This document shows positions 17,397 through 25,756 of a stretch of DNA of 64,000 bases, piece after piece (the first letter of the stretch is position 1; each line of letters opens with the position of its first letter). Where the stretch lies: the NCBI RefSeq assembly GCF_000344615.1, contig NZ_KB467824.1, positions 542,445 through 606,444 of the forward strand, written 5' to 3'. The stretch comes from Janthinobacterium sp. CG3 (GTDB lineage Bacteria > Pseudomonadota > Gammaproteobacteria > Burkholderiales > Burkholderiaceae_D). A program made the translations under genes and the position numbers. Below the pieces are notes generated by a model. The model did no database searches and had not been told where the DNA came from. It worked only from the letters and a program-made list of their open reading frames with translations.

Positions 17397-18380
17397 ATGA
17401 AACTCGATACCTTTGATCACTCCAGGCCGACGCCGTCGCGCTGGAACCTGGGCGCGATCATCGACGGCTTGCGCATCTCGCGCGAGGCCACGCACAACAT
17501 CCGCCACCACGGCCGGATCCGCGAACTGCCGTCGCGCGAGGTTCTGACCGGCATCGTCAACGGCCTCTCGGCGGTGCTGTTCCCGACCCATTACGGGCGC
17601 CCCAACCTGACCGACGAGAGCATCGACTACTTCGTCGGCGACACGCTCAACACGACGCTGAACCGGCTCACCGAACAAGTCCGGCGCGGGCTGCTGTTCT
17701 CGTCGCAGAGCGAGGCGCCGGACGGGCCGAACGACGCCGCGCTGGCCGAGCGCGCCGACGAGATCACGCGCGACTTCGCCGCCGGCCTGCCGGCGATCCG
17801 CGCGCTGCTGGTGTCGGACGTGCAGGCCGCCTTCGCCGGCGACCCGGCCGCCACCTCGGTGGCCGAGATCATGCTGTGCTATCCGGGCACCATCGCGATT
17901 CTGTACTACCGCCTGGCGCACAGCCTGCACCGGCTGGGCGCGCCGTTCCTGGCGCGCCTGATTTCCGACATCGGCCACTCGCTGACCGGCATCGACATCC
18001 ACCCCGGCGCGCATATCGGCGCCAGCTTCTTCATCGACCACGGCACCGGGGTGGTGATCGGCGAGACCGCCATCCTGGGCCAGCGCGTGCGCCTGTACCA
18101 GGCCGTGACGCTGGGCGCCAAGCGCTTCCCGGCCGACGCCACCGGCGCGCTCGTCAAAGGCATACCGCGCCATCCGATCGTCGAGGACGACGTCGTCATC
18201 TACGCCGGCGCGACCATCCTGGGCCGCATCACGATAGGCGCCGGCTCCACCGTCGGCGGCAACGTCTGGCTGACCCAAAGCGTACCGCCGGGCAGCAACG
18301 TGTCGCAGGCGCAGATGCGCAACGACGACTGTCCCGAGCTGAAGTTCCGTGAAGCCGCAGCTTTAAAACCAACGGCGTAA
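17397..18380 (+). CDS. Serine O-acetyltransferase (EpsC/CysE long form)
   Basis: 327 residues from the ATG at 17397, which follows AAGGGAT. An N-terminal helical domain (~1-170) precedes a left-handed beta-helix with hexapeptide repeats. The family core is DIGHSLTGIDIHPGAHIGASFFIDHGTGVVIGETA, which includes the catalytic DH pair, followed by RHPIVEDDVVIYAGATILG. It acetylates L-serine with acetyl-CoA, the first step of cysteine synthesis. The longer N-terminus matches the EpsC-type enzymes rather than the short enteric CysE. It stands alone. Confidence 0.88.
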   Translation: MKLDTFDHSRPTPSRWNLGAIIDGLRISREATHNIRHHGRIRELPSREVLTGIVNGLSAVLFPTHYGRPNLTDESIDYFVGDTLNTTLNRLTEQVRRGLLFSSQSEAPDGPNDAALAERADEITRDFAAGLPAIRALLVSDVQAAFAGDPAATSVAEIMLCYPGTIAILYYRLAHSLHRLGAPFLARLISDIGHSLTGIDIHPGAHIGASFFIDHGTGVVIGETAILGQRVRLYQAVTLGAKRFPADATGALVKGIPRHPIVEDDVVIYAGATILGRITIGAGSTVGGNVWLTQSVPPGSNVSQAQMRNDDCPELKFREAAALKPTA

Positions 18381-18453
18381 CCCCGGGGTTTGGCCCGAAT
18401 GCCGCTACGTTAAGATTTTGTAGGTCGGCTGCGGGGGCCGCCGAGGCAGCGAT

Positions 18454-19347
18454 TCAGCGTTCCGTCGCGATGCGCTTGGTCAACGCGTCGCGCGCGGCCG
18501 CGACATATTTGCGGCAAGCCTCAGGATCGACAAACGGATTCTTGCCCGCCTCGCGCGGCTTGGCCTGTTTAGTGAACAGCTCGGCGTCCGTATGCCCGGT
18601 CAGCATGATGTCGCAGGGCAGGGCGGCCAGCGTCGCGTAGCTGCGCTGGAAATCTTGCAACGCGTTCGGATAGTCTTCGCTGGCGCCGAACTTGAAGCCC
18701 TTGCGTGAGTAAGGGTTGAGGCTGTCGGCGAATACCACGTTGGCGCAAACCTTGCCCTCGCACGACTTCCAGCTCCAGCTCAAGCCGCCGGGCGAGTGCC
18801 CCGGCGTGACATGCGCGGTGACCTCGATGGCGCCGGCCGCGATGGCTTCGCCGTCGTGCGCCAGACGCATGTCGAGCACCGGCGCGTACGGCGTCGCCGC
18901 GCCGTATTGCGGATCGTCCGGCCCGACCTGGCCGGCCGCCAGGGCCAGCGCGGCGGACGGGCTGGCGACCACCAGCGCGCCGCTCAGGCGTTGCAACTCG
19001 GCGATACCGCCGGCGTGGTCGAAGTGCGCGTGCGAATTCAAAATCAACTTAATATCGTCGAGCTTGAAACCGAGCGCGCGGATGTTGGCGGCGATCAGCG
19101 GCGCCGACTGCGGCAGCCCGCCGTCGACCAGCACATGGCCGGACGGCGACGTGATCAGCACCGAGGCGAGGCCCGTGACGCCGACATAGTAAGTGTTACC
19201 GAACACCTGGAACGGCTTCTGCGGTGCGTTCCATTGCGCACACAGCTCGCAGGCCGGGGCAGGGTCGGCCCGGGCGTGGGCGCTGGCGAGCAGCGCGGCG
19301 GCCAACAAGGCGCCGCGGACAAGGCGAAAACGTGATGAATGGGACAT
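18454..19347 (-). CDS. Subclass B3 metallo-beta-lactamase (THIN-B/L1-like)
   Basis: 297 residues from the ATG at 19347. A Sec signal peptide (LLAAALLASAHARA, cleavage after about residue 27) directs it to the periplasm. All subclass-B3 zinc ligands are present: H106, H108, D110 and H111 in SHAHFDHAGG, H184 in TPGHSPGGLSW, and H252 in LTGHTDAE. The FGNTYYVG and GHVLVDGGLPQSA strands are also typical. The enzyme is expected to hydrolyse beta-lactams, possibly carbapenems. Chromosomal B3 enzymes are common in Janthinobacterium/Massilia relatives, and no mobile element flanks it, so it looks intrinsic. True resistance activity is not shown by sequence alone. Confidence 0.88.
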   Translation of the reverse strand: MSHSSRFRLVRGALLAAALLASAHARADPAPACELCAQWNAPQKPFQVFGNTYYVGVTGLASVLITSPSGHVLVDGGLPQSAPLIAANIRALGFKLDDIKLILNSHAHFDHAGGIAELQRLSGALVVASPSAALALAAGQVGPDDPQYGAATPYAPVLDMRLAHDGEAIAAGAIEVTAHVTPGHSPGGLSWSWKSCEGKVCANVVFADSLNPYSRKGFKFGASEDYPNALQDFQRSYATLAALPCDIMLTGHTDAELFTKQAKPREAGKNPFVDPEACRKYVAAARDALTKRIATER

Positions 19348-19405
19348 GGCGTGCTTCTCAAAGTTAGCGGTCGGGCCGGGAGTGCCGTATGCTGCCACGG
19401 AAGTG

Positions 19406-19558
19406 TCAATGAAGCAACGGCATAAGCTCACAGGCCAGATTTTGTAGTCGGGTTAGCCCAAGGGGCGTAACCCGCCTGGCGTCGGCAGCGGCAAACAACT
19501 CCCGGTTCGCCCAGGCCTTGTAATCGAACAGTTTTCCCATGAAATCGTTAGCTTGCAT
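19406..19558 (-). pseudogene. DinB-family gene remnant cut by a repeat
   Basis: Reading on the minus strand from the ATG at 19558, which has a good AGAGGGATGCT ribosome site, the peptide begins MQANDFMGKLFDYKAWANRE. The FDYKAWANREL pattern is the first helix of DinB/YfiT-like metal-binding proteins, usually ~165 residues. After about 28 codons the frame runs into a GTCGGGTTA/TAACCCGAC repeat (19444-19490) and then unrelated sequence, ending after 50 residues at TGA (19406). Only the start of the gene remains, with its translation signal intact, so a nonsense peptide could still be made. Confidence 0.65.
19444..19490. repeat. REP-like hairpin repeat, copy 2
   Basis: GTAGTCGGGTTAGCCCAAGG followed by GGCGTAACCCGCC and a GGCGTCGGCAGCGG tail, the same core as the other copies. 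It sits at the point where the DinB-like reading frame loses homology, so it marks the junction of that truncation. Confidence 0.7.
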
Positions 19559-19662
19559 AGCATCCCTCTTTGAATAATCGGTAAACGCGTGTGCATCTTA
19601 GACTTTTCTGGATGAAATATTCGATCAAAATATAGCTATTTTTAAAAGATATTTTCTGTGAC

Positions 19663-20313
19663 CTATGTCAGGTTGCCAGCCATCGTCGCCGCCAACTGGC
19701 GCGCCTCGGCCTTGGCCGCGTCCCTGGCCCCGGCGTCGACATCGCTTCCCATAATGGTTTTCTCGACAATCAGCGCGTGCACGTCGTCGACGCCGACAAA
19801 GCGCAGCCACGCCTCGACGTACGGCTTCTGGAAGTCGAAGCGCTGCGCCGGCGTGCTCGAACCGGCCGAAAAATCCATGCCCCGGGCGTAGACGACGACG
19901 GCGCGCTTATCGCGCAGCAGGCCGCTCAAGCCGGTATCCGGGTCGAAAGAGAACAGGATGTCCTTTTGCGACACCAGGTCGATGAACTGCTTGAGCTTGT
20001 ACGGAATACTGAAATTCCACAGCGGCACCGACAGCACCAGCACGTCCGCCTCGTGCATGCGCGCGGCCAGCGCGCCCAGCGTGGCCCAGGCGCTTTCCTG
20101 CTCCGCGCTCAACGGCGTGCCGCTCAAGCCGGCGTACTTCGCCGCCATCGCGTGCTCGTCGAACTCGGGCAGCGCGCCGTCCCACAAGTCGAGCGTGCTC
20201 ACCTGCGCGTCGGGGTGCGCTTCGCGGTAGGCGTCAATGTAGGCGAGGGCGACCTCAAGCGAGGCCGAGCGCTCTTTACGCGGCGAGCAGGCGATGTGCA
20301 GCAATGTGGTCAT
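19663..20313 (-). CDS. azoR: FMN-dependent NADH azoreductase
   Basis: 216 residues from the ATG at 20313. Flavodoxin-like fold: the N-terminal phosphate loop HIACSPRKERSASLEVA binds FMN, followed by the conserved VPLWNFSIPYKLKQFIDLV segment and a YARGMDFSAG loop. AzoR reduces quinones and azo dyes with NADH and protects against electrophilic quinones. It is divergent from a LysR regulator (20414), the common azoR/lysR pairing, which suggests induction by quinone-like compounds. Confidence 0.9.
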   Translation of the reverse strand: MTTLLHIACSPRKERSASLEVALAYIDAYREAHPDAQVSTLDLWDGALPEFDEHAMAAKYAGLSGTPLSAEQESAWATLGALAARMHEADVLVLSVPLWNFSIPYKLKQFIDLVSQKDILFSFDPDTGLSGLLRDKRAVVVYARGMDFSAGSSTPAQRFDFQKPYVEAWLRFVGVDDVHALIVEKTIMGSDVDAGARDAAKAEARQLAATMAGNLT

Positions 20314-20413
20314 GCTATTTCCTTGTGGCGTGGTTGGAGAACGCCATTGAAACATAGTCTATTTCAAAATGTAAATTGAGTTATTATCGACAATTCAGTT
20401 CAATTTGAAATAT
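20314..20413. promoter_or_regulatory. Divergent azoR/lysR control region with imperfect inverted repeat
   Basis: A 100-bp AT-rich spacer. An imperfect dyad reads TTTCAAAATGTAAATTG around 20361 and CAATTTGAAA around 20401, with arms TTTCAAA/TTTGAAA about 35 bp apart. LysR regulators usually bind such divergent regions. The assignment of this dyad as the operator is a guess. Confidence 0.35.
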
Positions 20414-21280
20414 ATGTTCGATACCGTCCTGCTCAAAACCTTTGTCGCCGTGGTGGACGAGGCCGGCTTCAGCCGCGCCGCCGAGCGCCTGCACCTGACG
20501 CAATCGGCCGTCAGCGGCCACCTGCGCCGGCTCGAAGAACAGGTCGGCAAGCCACTGCTCAAGCGCACCACGCGCTCGCTTGAACTGAGCGCCGACGGCG
20601 CGCGCCTGATCGGCTACGCCCGCGCCATCCTGGCGCTGAACCGCGACGCCGCCGCGCAAATGGCGGGCGCCGACTACCACGGCCGCGCGCGCGTCGGCAT
20701 CGCCGAGGACTTCGCCGACACCGGCGTGCTGCGCGCGCTGCACGCCTTCGCCGACGAATATCCGGGCATCGAAGTCGAAGTGCAGGTCGGCATACCCGGT
20801 GACCTGCTGCGGCAAATGAAGCAGGGCGCGCTGGACATCGTCGTCGGCTCGCAATGCGGCGGGCCGGAGCGGGGCCGCCTGCTGTGGCGCGAGCCGCTAG
20901 TGTGGGCGCGCGCGGCGCACGCCAGCGTGACGCTGCCGTCGCCGCTGCCGCTGGCGCTGTTTCCGGAACCATGCCCGTACCGCGAGGCGGCGCTGGCCAG
21001 CCTGGCGCGCTGCGGCATGGCCCAGCGCACCGTCATGGTCTGCAACAGCATCGCCAGCCTGCGCGCGGCGGCGCTGTCCGGCTTCGCCGTGGCGCCGCTG
21101 GCCGCCAGCCGCCTGGGCGAGGGCCTGGTGGCGCTGAAGGCGGAGCAAGGCTTGCCGCCGCTGCCCGACGTCGAGTTCATGCTGTTCGTCGCCGAGGGCG
21201 GCGACCGGGCGATGCTGGCGGCGCTGGCCGAGCGAATCGTTGACAGTTGCCGTCCCCTTGGCGCGATAAATTTGCAATAA
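20414..21280 (+). CDS. LysR-family transcriptional regulator
   Basis: 288 residues from the ATG at 20414; a TTG at 20405 would add three residues. The N-terminal helix-turn-helix is VDEAGFSRAAERLHLTQSAVSGHLRRLEEQ. The effector domain begins near residue 90 (RARVGIAEDFADTGVLRALHAFADEYPGIEVEV), as in regulators of quinone/azo-reductase or efflux genes. It faces azoR and probably regulates it together with itself. pdxJ follows 33 bp downstream on the same strand. Confidence 0.87.
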   Translation: MFDTVLLKTFVAVVDEAGFSRAAERLHLTQSAVSGHLRRLEEQVGKPLLKRTTRSLELSADGARLIGYARAILALNRDAAAQMAGADYHGRARVGIAEDFADTGVLRALHAFADEYPGIEVEVQVGIPGDLLRQMKQGALDIVVGSQCGGPERGRLLWREPLVWARAAHASVTLPSPLPLALFPEPCPYREAALASLARCGMAQRTVMVCNSIASLRAAALSGFAVAPLAASRLGEGLVALKAEQGLPPLPDVEFMLFVAEGGDRAMLAALAERIVDSCRPLGAINLQ

Positions 21281-21313
21281 TGCTGACATCGCCGAATTTG
21301 ATGATCGCCCAAC

Positions 21314-22042
21314 ATGACCCTGTTATCCGTCAATATCAATAAAATCGCCCTGCTGCGCAATTCGCGCGGGCGCAACTTCCCCGACGTGGCGGCGTTCGCC
21401 GCGCGCTGCCTCGACCTGGGCGCGCACGGCATCACGCTGCACCCGCGCGAAGACCAGCGCCACGCGCGCTATTCCGACGTCAGAGAACTGGCCGCCCTGT
21501 GCGCCGCGCGCGGTTGCGAATTGAACGTCGAAGGGTACCCGTCCGAGCAGTTCCTCGACGTGGTGAAAGCGGTGCGCCCCGCGCAATGCACGCTGGTGCC
21601 GGACGCGCCGGGCCAACTGACCTCCGACCATGGCTGGGACATCGTCAAGAATGCTGAGTTGCTGAGCCGCGTGATCGGCGAGCTGAAACCGCTGGGCATC
21701 CGCACCAGCCTGTTTGTCGATTACGATTACGCGCATTTCGAGGCCGCCGTTGAGGTGGGCGCCGACCGCGTTGAGCTGTACACCGAACCGTACGCAGAGC
21801 ACTTCGGCACCGCCGAGGGCGACGCGATCTACGCCGGCTTCGGCCAAGCGGTGGTGCGCGCGACCGCGCTGGGCCTGGGCGTGAACGCCGGCCACGACCT
21901 GAACCTGGAGAATCTGCCGCACTTCCTCGCCATTGGCGGCGTGCTGGAAGTGTCGATCGGCCACGCGCTGGTGGCCGAGTGTATCGAATCAGGCATGGAA
22001 AAGGTTGTTGGTCGCTACAGCGAGATCGTAGGTGGCCGCTAA
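21314..22042 (+). CDS. pdxJ: Pyridoxine 5'-phosphate synthase, divergent (Bacteroidetes-like) PdxJ
   Basis: 242 residues. The TIM-barrel landmarks of PdxJ are present: LSVNINKIALLRNSRG at the N-terminus, ITLHPREDQRHARYSDV, LNVEGYPSEQF, VPDAPGQLTSDHGWD, ELYTEPYAEHF and LGVNAGHDLNLENLPHF. PdxJ condenses 1-amino-acetone-3-phosphate with deoxyxylulose 5-phosphate in vitamin B6 synthesis. The NINK start and HPRED/QR variants differ from the usual proteobacterial NIDH/HLREDRRHI and resemble the Bacteroidetes-type branch. A second, canonical pdxJ (normally near recO) may exist elsewhere in the genome. It is adjacent to lysR (33 bp). Confidence 0.85.
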   Translation: MTLLSVNINKIALLRNSRGRNFPDVAAFAARCLDLGAHGITLHPREDQRHARYSDVRELAALCAARGCELNVEGYPSEQFLDVVKAVRPAQCTLVPDAPGQLTSDHGWDIVKNAELLSRVIGELKPLGIRTSLFVDYDYAHFEAAVEVGADRVELYTEPYAEHFGTAEGDAIYAGFGQAVVRATALGLGVNAGHDLNLENLPHFLAIGGVLEVSIGHALVAECIESGMEKVVGRYSEIVGGR

Positions 22043-22096
22043 CGCCCCATTGCGGACGGTCACGGCCGCCATACTTGACGAGGCCGATCAGCCTCG

Positions 22097-22579
22097 CTAC
22101 TGGCACTCTTCGTTAAAGATGCGTGTGTAGTTTGCGAACTCTGTACGGGCGAGATCTTTCTCAATGACTGCCTTCGCCACCTCGAAGTCAACAACGTAAC
22201 TACAGACCTCCATTGACCCGCTACCAATGCTTCCCCCGTCACACGTTCCTATGCCAGTCCAACCTAAAGTCTCATTCATTCGATCTTCAAGCCGATGGCG
22301 TTTCTCGACGTCGTTGCTCGTACCCATACCATCGACTGCGTATTCAATAAGCAGAGTATGGTGATCGTCCATGTCGACGGAATGAAATCCCTGCGTAACC
22401 AAACGATCTATTTCTTTTTGAATTGCCTTCTCAGCCTTAGCGAACAAGGTAGAGCGAACGTTTCTGGATTCTCCCTTCGTACCGAGTTCGCCCCAATGAA
22501 TGGTGTACGCGCCACTATCGTCCTGCCAAGTCTCCCAGTACTCTTTTTTCCCATCGGCGAAACGATACAGCTTCAACAT
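22097..22579 (-). CDS. WGR-domain-like protein, unknown function
   Basis: 160 residues with a strong AAGGAATATCT ribosome site. The first ~65 residues (KLYRFADGKKEYWETWQDD, then YTIHWGELGTKGESR) match the WGR-type beta-sheet domain found in PARPs and in small bacterial proteins. The remainder, including DDHHTLLIEYAVDGMG, looks like a separate alpha/beta domain seen with such WGR proteins. The DNA is clearly less GC-rich than its neighbours, which suggests a different origin. It is convergent with pdxJ and has no partner gene. Confidence 0.65.
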   Translation of the reverse strand: MLKLYRFADGKKEYWETWQDDSGAYTIHWGELGTKGESRNVRSTLFAKAEKAIQKEIDRLVTQGFHSVDMDDHHTLLIEYAVDGMGTSNDVEKRHRLEDRMNETLGWTGIGTCDGGSIGSGSMEVCSYVVDFEVAKAVIEKDLARTEFANYTRIFNEECQ

Positions 22580-22654
22580 AGATATTCCTTTAGTCCATAC
22601 GGCGGCTTCAATCTATGATTGTCTGCTGTTGGCCGCAGCCAGCCCGCCAGCCCG

Positions 22655-24214
22655 CTAAGCATGCTCATGCCGCACAAGCTTAAACACGCTAACCGCCCGC
22701 GCCAGTTTAGCCGACTGGTCCTGCAGCGATTCCGCCGCCGCAGCAGCCTGCTCGACCAGCGCCGCGTTCTGCTGGGTCACGGTGTCCATCTGGCTGATGG
22801 CCTGGTTGATTTGTTCGATGCCGTGCTCCTGCTCGCCGCTGGCCGTGGCGATTTCGCCCATCACCAGGGTGACGCGCTGCACGCTGGCGACGATCTGCTC
22901 CATGATGGCGCCGGCCTGGCCGACCAGCGTCGAGCCCTGTTCGACCTGGGTGACCGAATCGCCGATCAGCGTTTTGATTTCCTTGGCCGCCGCCGCCGAG
23001 CGCTGCGCCAGGTTGCGCACTTCGGAGGCGACCACGGCGAAGCCGCGGCCCTGTTCGCCGGCGCGCGCCGCCTCGACGGCGGCGTTCAGCGCCAAAATAT
23101 TGGTCTGGAAGGCGATGCCGTCGATGACGCCGATAATGTCGGCAATCTGCTTCGACGAGGCGTTGATGCCGCCCATCGTCGCGACCACCCGGGCCACCAG
23201 CGCGCCGCCCTGGCGCGCCACGTCCGAGGTCGACGCCACCAGCGCGCTGGCCTGGCGGGTGTTGTCGGCGTTGTGCTTGACGGTCGAGGTGATCTCTTCC
23301 ATCGACGAGGCGGTTTCCTGTAGCGAGCTGGCCTGTTCCTCGGTGCGCGCGGACAGGTCGAGGTTGCCGGTGGCGACTTCGCTGGAGGCGGTGGCGATCG
23401 CATCGGCGCCGCCCCTGACGGTGCCGACGATGCCGCGCAGCGAGTTGTTCATGTCCCGCAAGGCCAGCAGCAGCTGGCCGGTTTCGTCGCCGGTCTGCGC
23501 GACGATGTCACCGCTCAAGTCGCCACTGGCGACCTTGCGCGCCGCCGCCACCGCCGTTTGCAGCGGCTTGACGATGCTGCGCGTGATCAGCGTGGCGCAG
23601 GCGATGCCGAAGGCGGCCAGCAGCGCGATCAGCAGCAGCATCAGCGTCAAGCCGGTTTGATACTGCTTTTCGATGTTTTGCGCGTTGGCGTTGATGCTCT
23701 CGCGCTGCATCGCCAGCAGCGCGCTCAGCGCCTCGTTGTATTGCTTCGCCGCCGGCAGGAATTGCTGCTCCATCAGGCGCGCCGAGGCGTCCGCGTCGCC
23801 GCCGCGCTTGGCCGCGATGGCGCCGTCGCGCGCCTTGATGTACAGCTTGCGCGCTTCGCCGACGTGCTCGTAGGCGGTCTTTTCGGCGGCGCTGGCAAGC
23901 AGCGGTTCGATGGCTTTCTGGATGTCGGTGATGCTGGCGCTGGTGGCGGCGATGTCGGCGGCGAAGAAGCTCGCCAGCGTGTCGTCGGCGCTGCGCACGA
24001 TGGACGTGGTGCGCAGGATGTTGCTGGCGGTGTTGCGATACCAGTCCGAAACGAAGCGTTCCTTCGCCAGCGGCTGTTCGGCCATGGTGCGGGTTTCGAT
24101 GGCGACGGTGCGTAGTTGCCAGATGCCGACCGCGCTGGCGGCGATCGCCACCACCAGGATCGAGGCGAAGCCGCCGAACAGCCGGGTGCCGATGTTAAAG
24201 TCGGTTATTTTCAT
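22655..24214 (-). CDS. Methyl-accepting chemotaxis protein
   Basis: 519 residues from the second of two adjacent ATGs (24214). TM1 is about residues 13-33, then a periplasmic four-helix-bundle ligand domain (~34-185), TM2 (~188-210), HAMP (~212-265) and a cytoplasmic signalling helix. The hairpin tip [32 protein letters not shown] (a well-known invariant segment) binds CheA/CheW. No C-terminal NWETF-like CheR tether is present; it ends in KLVRHEHA. The ligand is unknown. No che genes are nearby. Confidence 0.93.
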   Translation of the reverse strand: MKITDFNIGTRLFGGFASILVVAIAASAVGIWQLRTVAIETRTMAEQPLAKERFVSDWYRNTASNILRTTSIVRSADDTLASFFAADIAATSASITDIQKAIEPLLASAAEKTAYEHVGEARKLYIKARDGAIAAKRGGDADASARLMEQQFLPAAKQYNEALSALLAMQRESINANAQNIEKQYQTGLTLMLLLIALLAAFGIACATLITRSIVKPLQTAVAAARKVASGDLSGDIVAQTGDETGQLLLALRDMNNSLRGIVGTVRGGADAIATASSEVATGNLDLSARTEEQASSLQETASSMEEITSTVKHNADNTRQASALVASTSDVARQGGALVARVVATMGGINASSKQIADIIGVIDGIAFQTNILALNAAVEAARAGEQGRGFAVVASEVRNLAQRSAAAAKEIKTLIGDSVTQVEQGSTLVGQAGAIMEQIVASVQRVTLVMGEIATASGEQEHGIEQINQAISQMDTVTQQNAALVEQAAAAAESLQDQSAKLARAVSVFKLVRHEHA

Positions 24215-24358
24215 CATGCGTCTCGATTCTGAACTGTGATTGACGATGTTGCTCCCGGCAAGATGCCGGTTGTCGCACGACAGGTATCGATCGGATACGC
24301 AGGATCGCAGCAACAGGACACGCTGTATGCGCGTCCTGGATTAGTTTAATGTAAATAG

Positions 24359-25747
24359 TTAATCTATGGAAACCTTTTCTGCGGCGTCGATGCGCACCTG
24401 CCGCCCCGGATGCGCCGCCGGCAACCGCGGCCTCTGGCCGAACAGTTGCTGGCGCAGCACGCCGTCGCCATATTCCTTGCGGTAGCGCCCGCGCCGCTGC
24501 AGTTCCGGTACGATCAGCTCAACGACGTCGCGCATGCTTTCGTCGGCCACCGCGAAGGCCAGGTTGAAGCCGTCGATGCCAGTGTCGTCCATCCACGACT
24601 CCAACTGGTCGGCCACCTGCACCGGGTCGCCGACGAAGACCGGGCCGCGCCCGCCGATGCCGATGAATTCGGCCGCCTCGCGCACCGTCCATTTGCGGTC
24701 CGGGTCGGCCTGGCTGAACGAGGCCAGCGCCGAGCGCCCGGCGTCGGACTCGATGTAGTCGATGGTCGCGTCCAGCGGGAAGCGGCTGAAGTCGACGCCG
24801 GTCCAGCCCGACAACAGCGCCAGCGCCGCCTCGATGTCGACGTGGCCGCGGTACTCTTCGTACTTGGCCTGCGCCTCGGCCGCCGTGGCGCCGGTGACCA
24901 CCAGCGCCTGCGCGTAAATCAGCAGGGCCTCGCCGTCGCGGCCGGCCGCGCCCACGGCGGCGCGCAAGTCGTCGGCGTAGCGCTTCACCACCGCCTTGCT
25001 CGGGCCGCTGACAAAGGTGCATTCGGCGTGGCGCGCGGCGAAGGCGGTGCCGCGCGCCGACGTGCCGGCCTGGTACAGCAGCGGCGTGCGCTGCGGCGAC
25101 GGCTCGCACAGGTGGATGCCGGGCACGCGGTAGTAGCGCCCGGCGTGGTTGATCGGATGCACGCGCGAGGGCTCGGCGTAGACGCCGCGCGCCTTGTCGT
25201 TGACGACGGCGTCGTCGTCCCAGCTTTTCTCCCACAGCTTGTAGACCACGTCGAGGTATTCGTCGGCCAAGTCGTAGCGCTCGTCGTGCCCGAGCTGGCG
25301 CTCCAGGCCGAGGTTGCGCGCCGCGCTGTCGAGGTAGCCGGTGACGATGTTCCAGCCGATCCGCCCGCCCGTCAAATGGTCCAGCGTCGAGAGGCGCCGC
25401 GCGAAGCTGTACGGGTGCTCGTACGTCAGCGCGCAGGTGACGCCGAAACCGAGCCGCGTGGTCGCCTGCGCCATCAGCGGCACCAGCGCCAGCGGGTCGT
25501 TCAGCGGCACCTGCACGCCGCCGCGCAGGGCCGCGTCCAGCCCGCCCTGGTAGACGTCGTACACGCCCAGCACGTCGGCCAGGAAGATGGCGTCGAAGCG
25601 GCCCGCCTCCAGCAGTTGCGCCAGTTCGATCCAGTGCTGCGGATCGGTGTAGCGGTGGCTGGTGTCACGCGGATGGGTCCACAAGCCGGGCGACTGGTGG
25701 CCCACCGTGTTCATTTGGAAGGCGTTGAAGCGGATCGTTTTGCTCAT
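24359..25747 (-). CDS. FMN-dependent monooxygenase, NtaA/SnaA/DszA family
   Basis: 462 residues of the bacterial luciferase-like superfamily, NtaA/SnaA/SoxA(DszA) branch. N-terminal FNAFQMNTVGHQSPGLWTHP, DAIFLADVLGVYD, the LSTLDHLTGGRIGWNIVTG block and NLGLERQLGHDERYDLADEY are all family hallmarks. It needs reduced FMN from a separate reductase, possibly SsuE (29753). Members cleave or oxygenate sulfones, dimethyl sulfide, nitrilotriacetate and similar compounds. As the last gene after an importer and a flavin monooxygenase, it probably releases sulfur from an organosulfur substrate. The stop-to-start gap to metQ is only 9 bp. Confidence 0.88.
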   Translation of the reverse strand: MSKTIRFNAFQMNTVGHQSPGLWTHPRDTSHRYTDPQHWIELAQLLEAGRFDAIFLADVLGVYDVYQGGLDAALRGGVQVPLNDPLALVPLMAQATTRLGFGVTCALTYEHPYSFARRLSTLDHLTGGRIGWNIVTGYLDSAARNLGLERQLGHDERYDLADEYLDVVYKLWEKSWDDDAVVNDKARGVYAEPSRVHPINHAGRYYRVPGIHLCEPSPQRTPLLYQAGTSARGTAFAARHAECTFVSGPSKAVVKRYADDLRAAVGAAGRDGEALLIYAQALVVTGATAAEAQAKYEEYRGHVDIEAALALLSGWTGVDFSRFPLDATIDYIESDAGRSALASFSQADPDRKWTVREAAEFIGIGGRGPVFVGDPVQVADQLESWMDDTGIDGFNLAFAVADESMRDVVELIVPELQRRGRYRKEYGDGVLRQQLFGQRPRLPAAHPGRQVRIDAAEKVSID

Positions 25748-25756
25748 GGTCCGGTG

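Noticed and set aside
18454..19347. Glyoxalase II or lactonase instead of a beta-lactamase
   Set aside because: The signal peptide, the HAHFDHAGG spacing and the position of H184 and H252 fit subclass B3 better than these cytoplasmic relatives.
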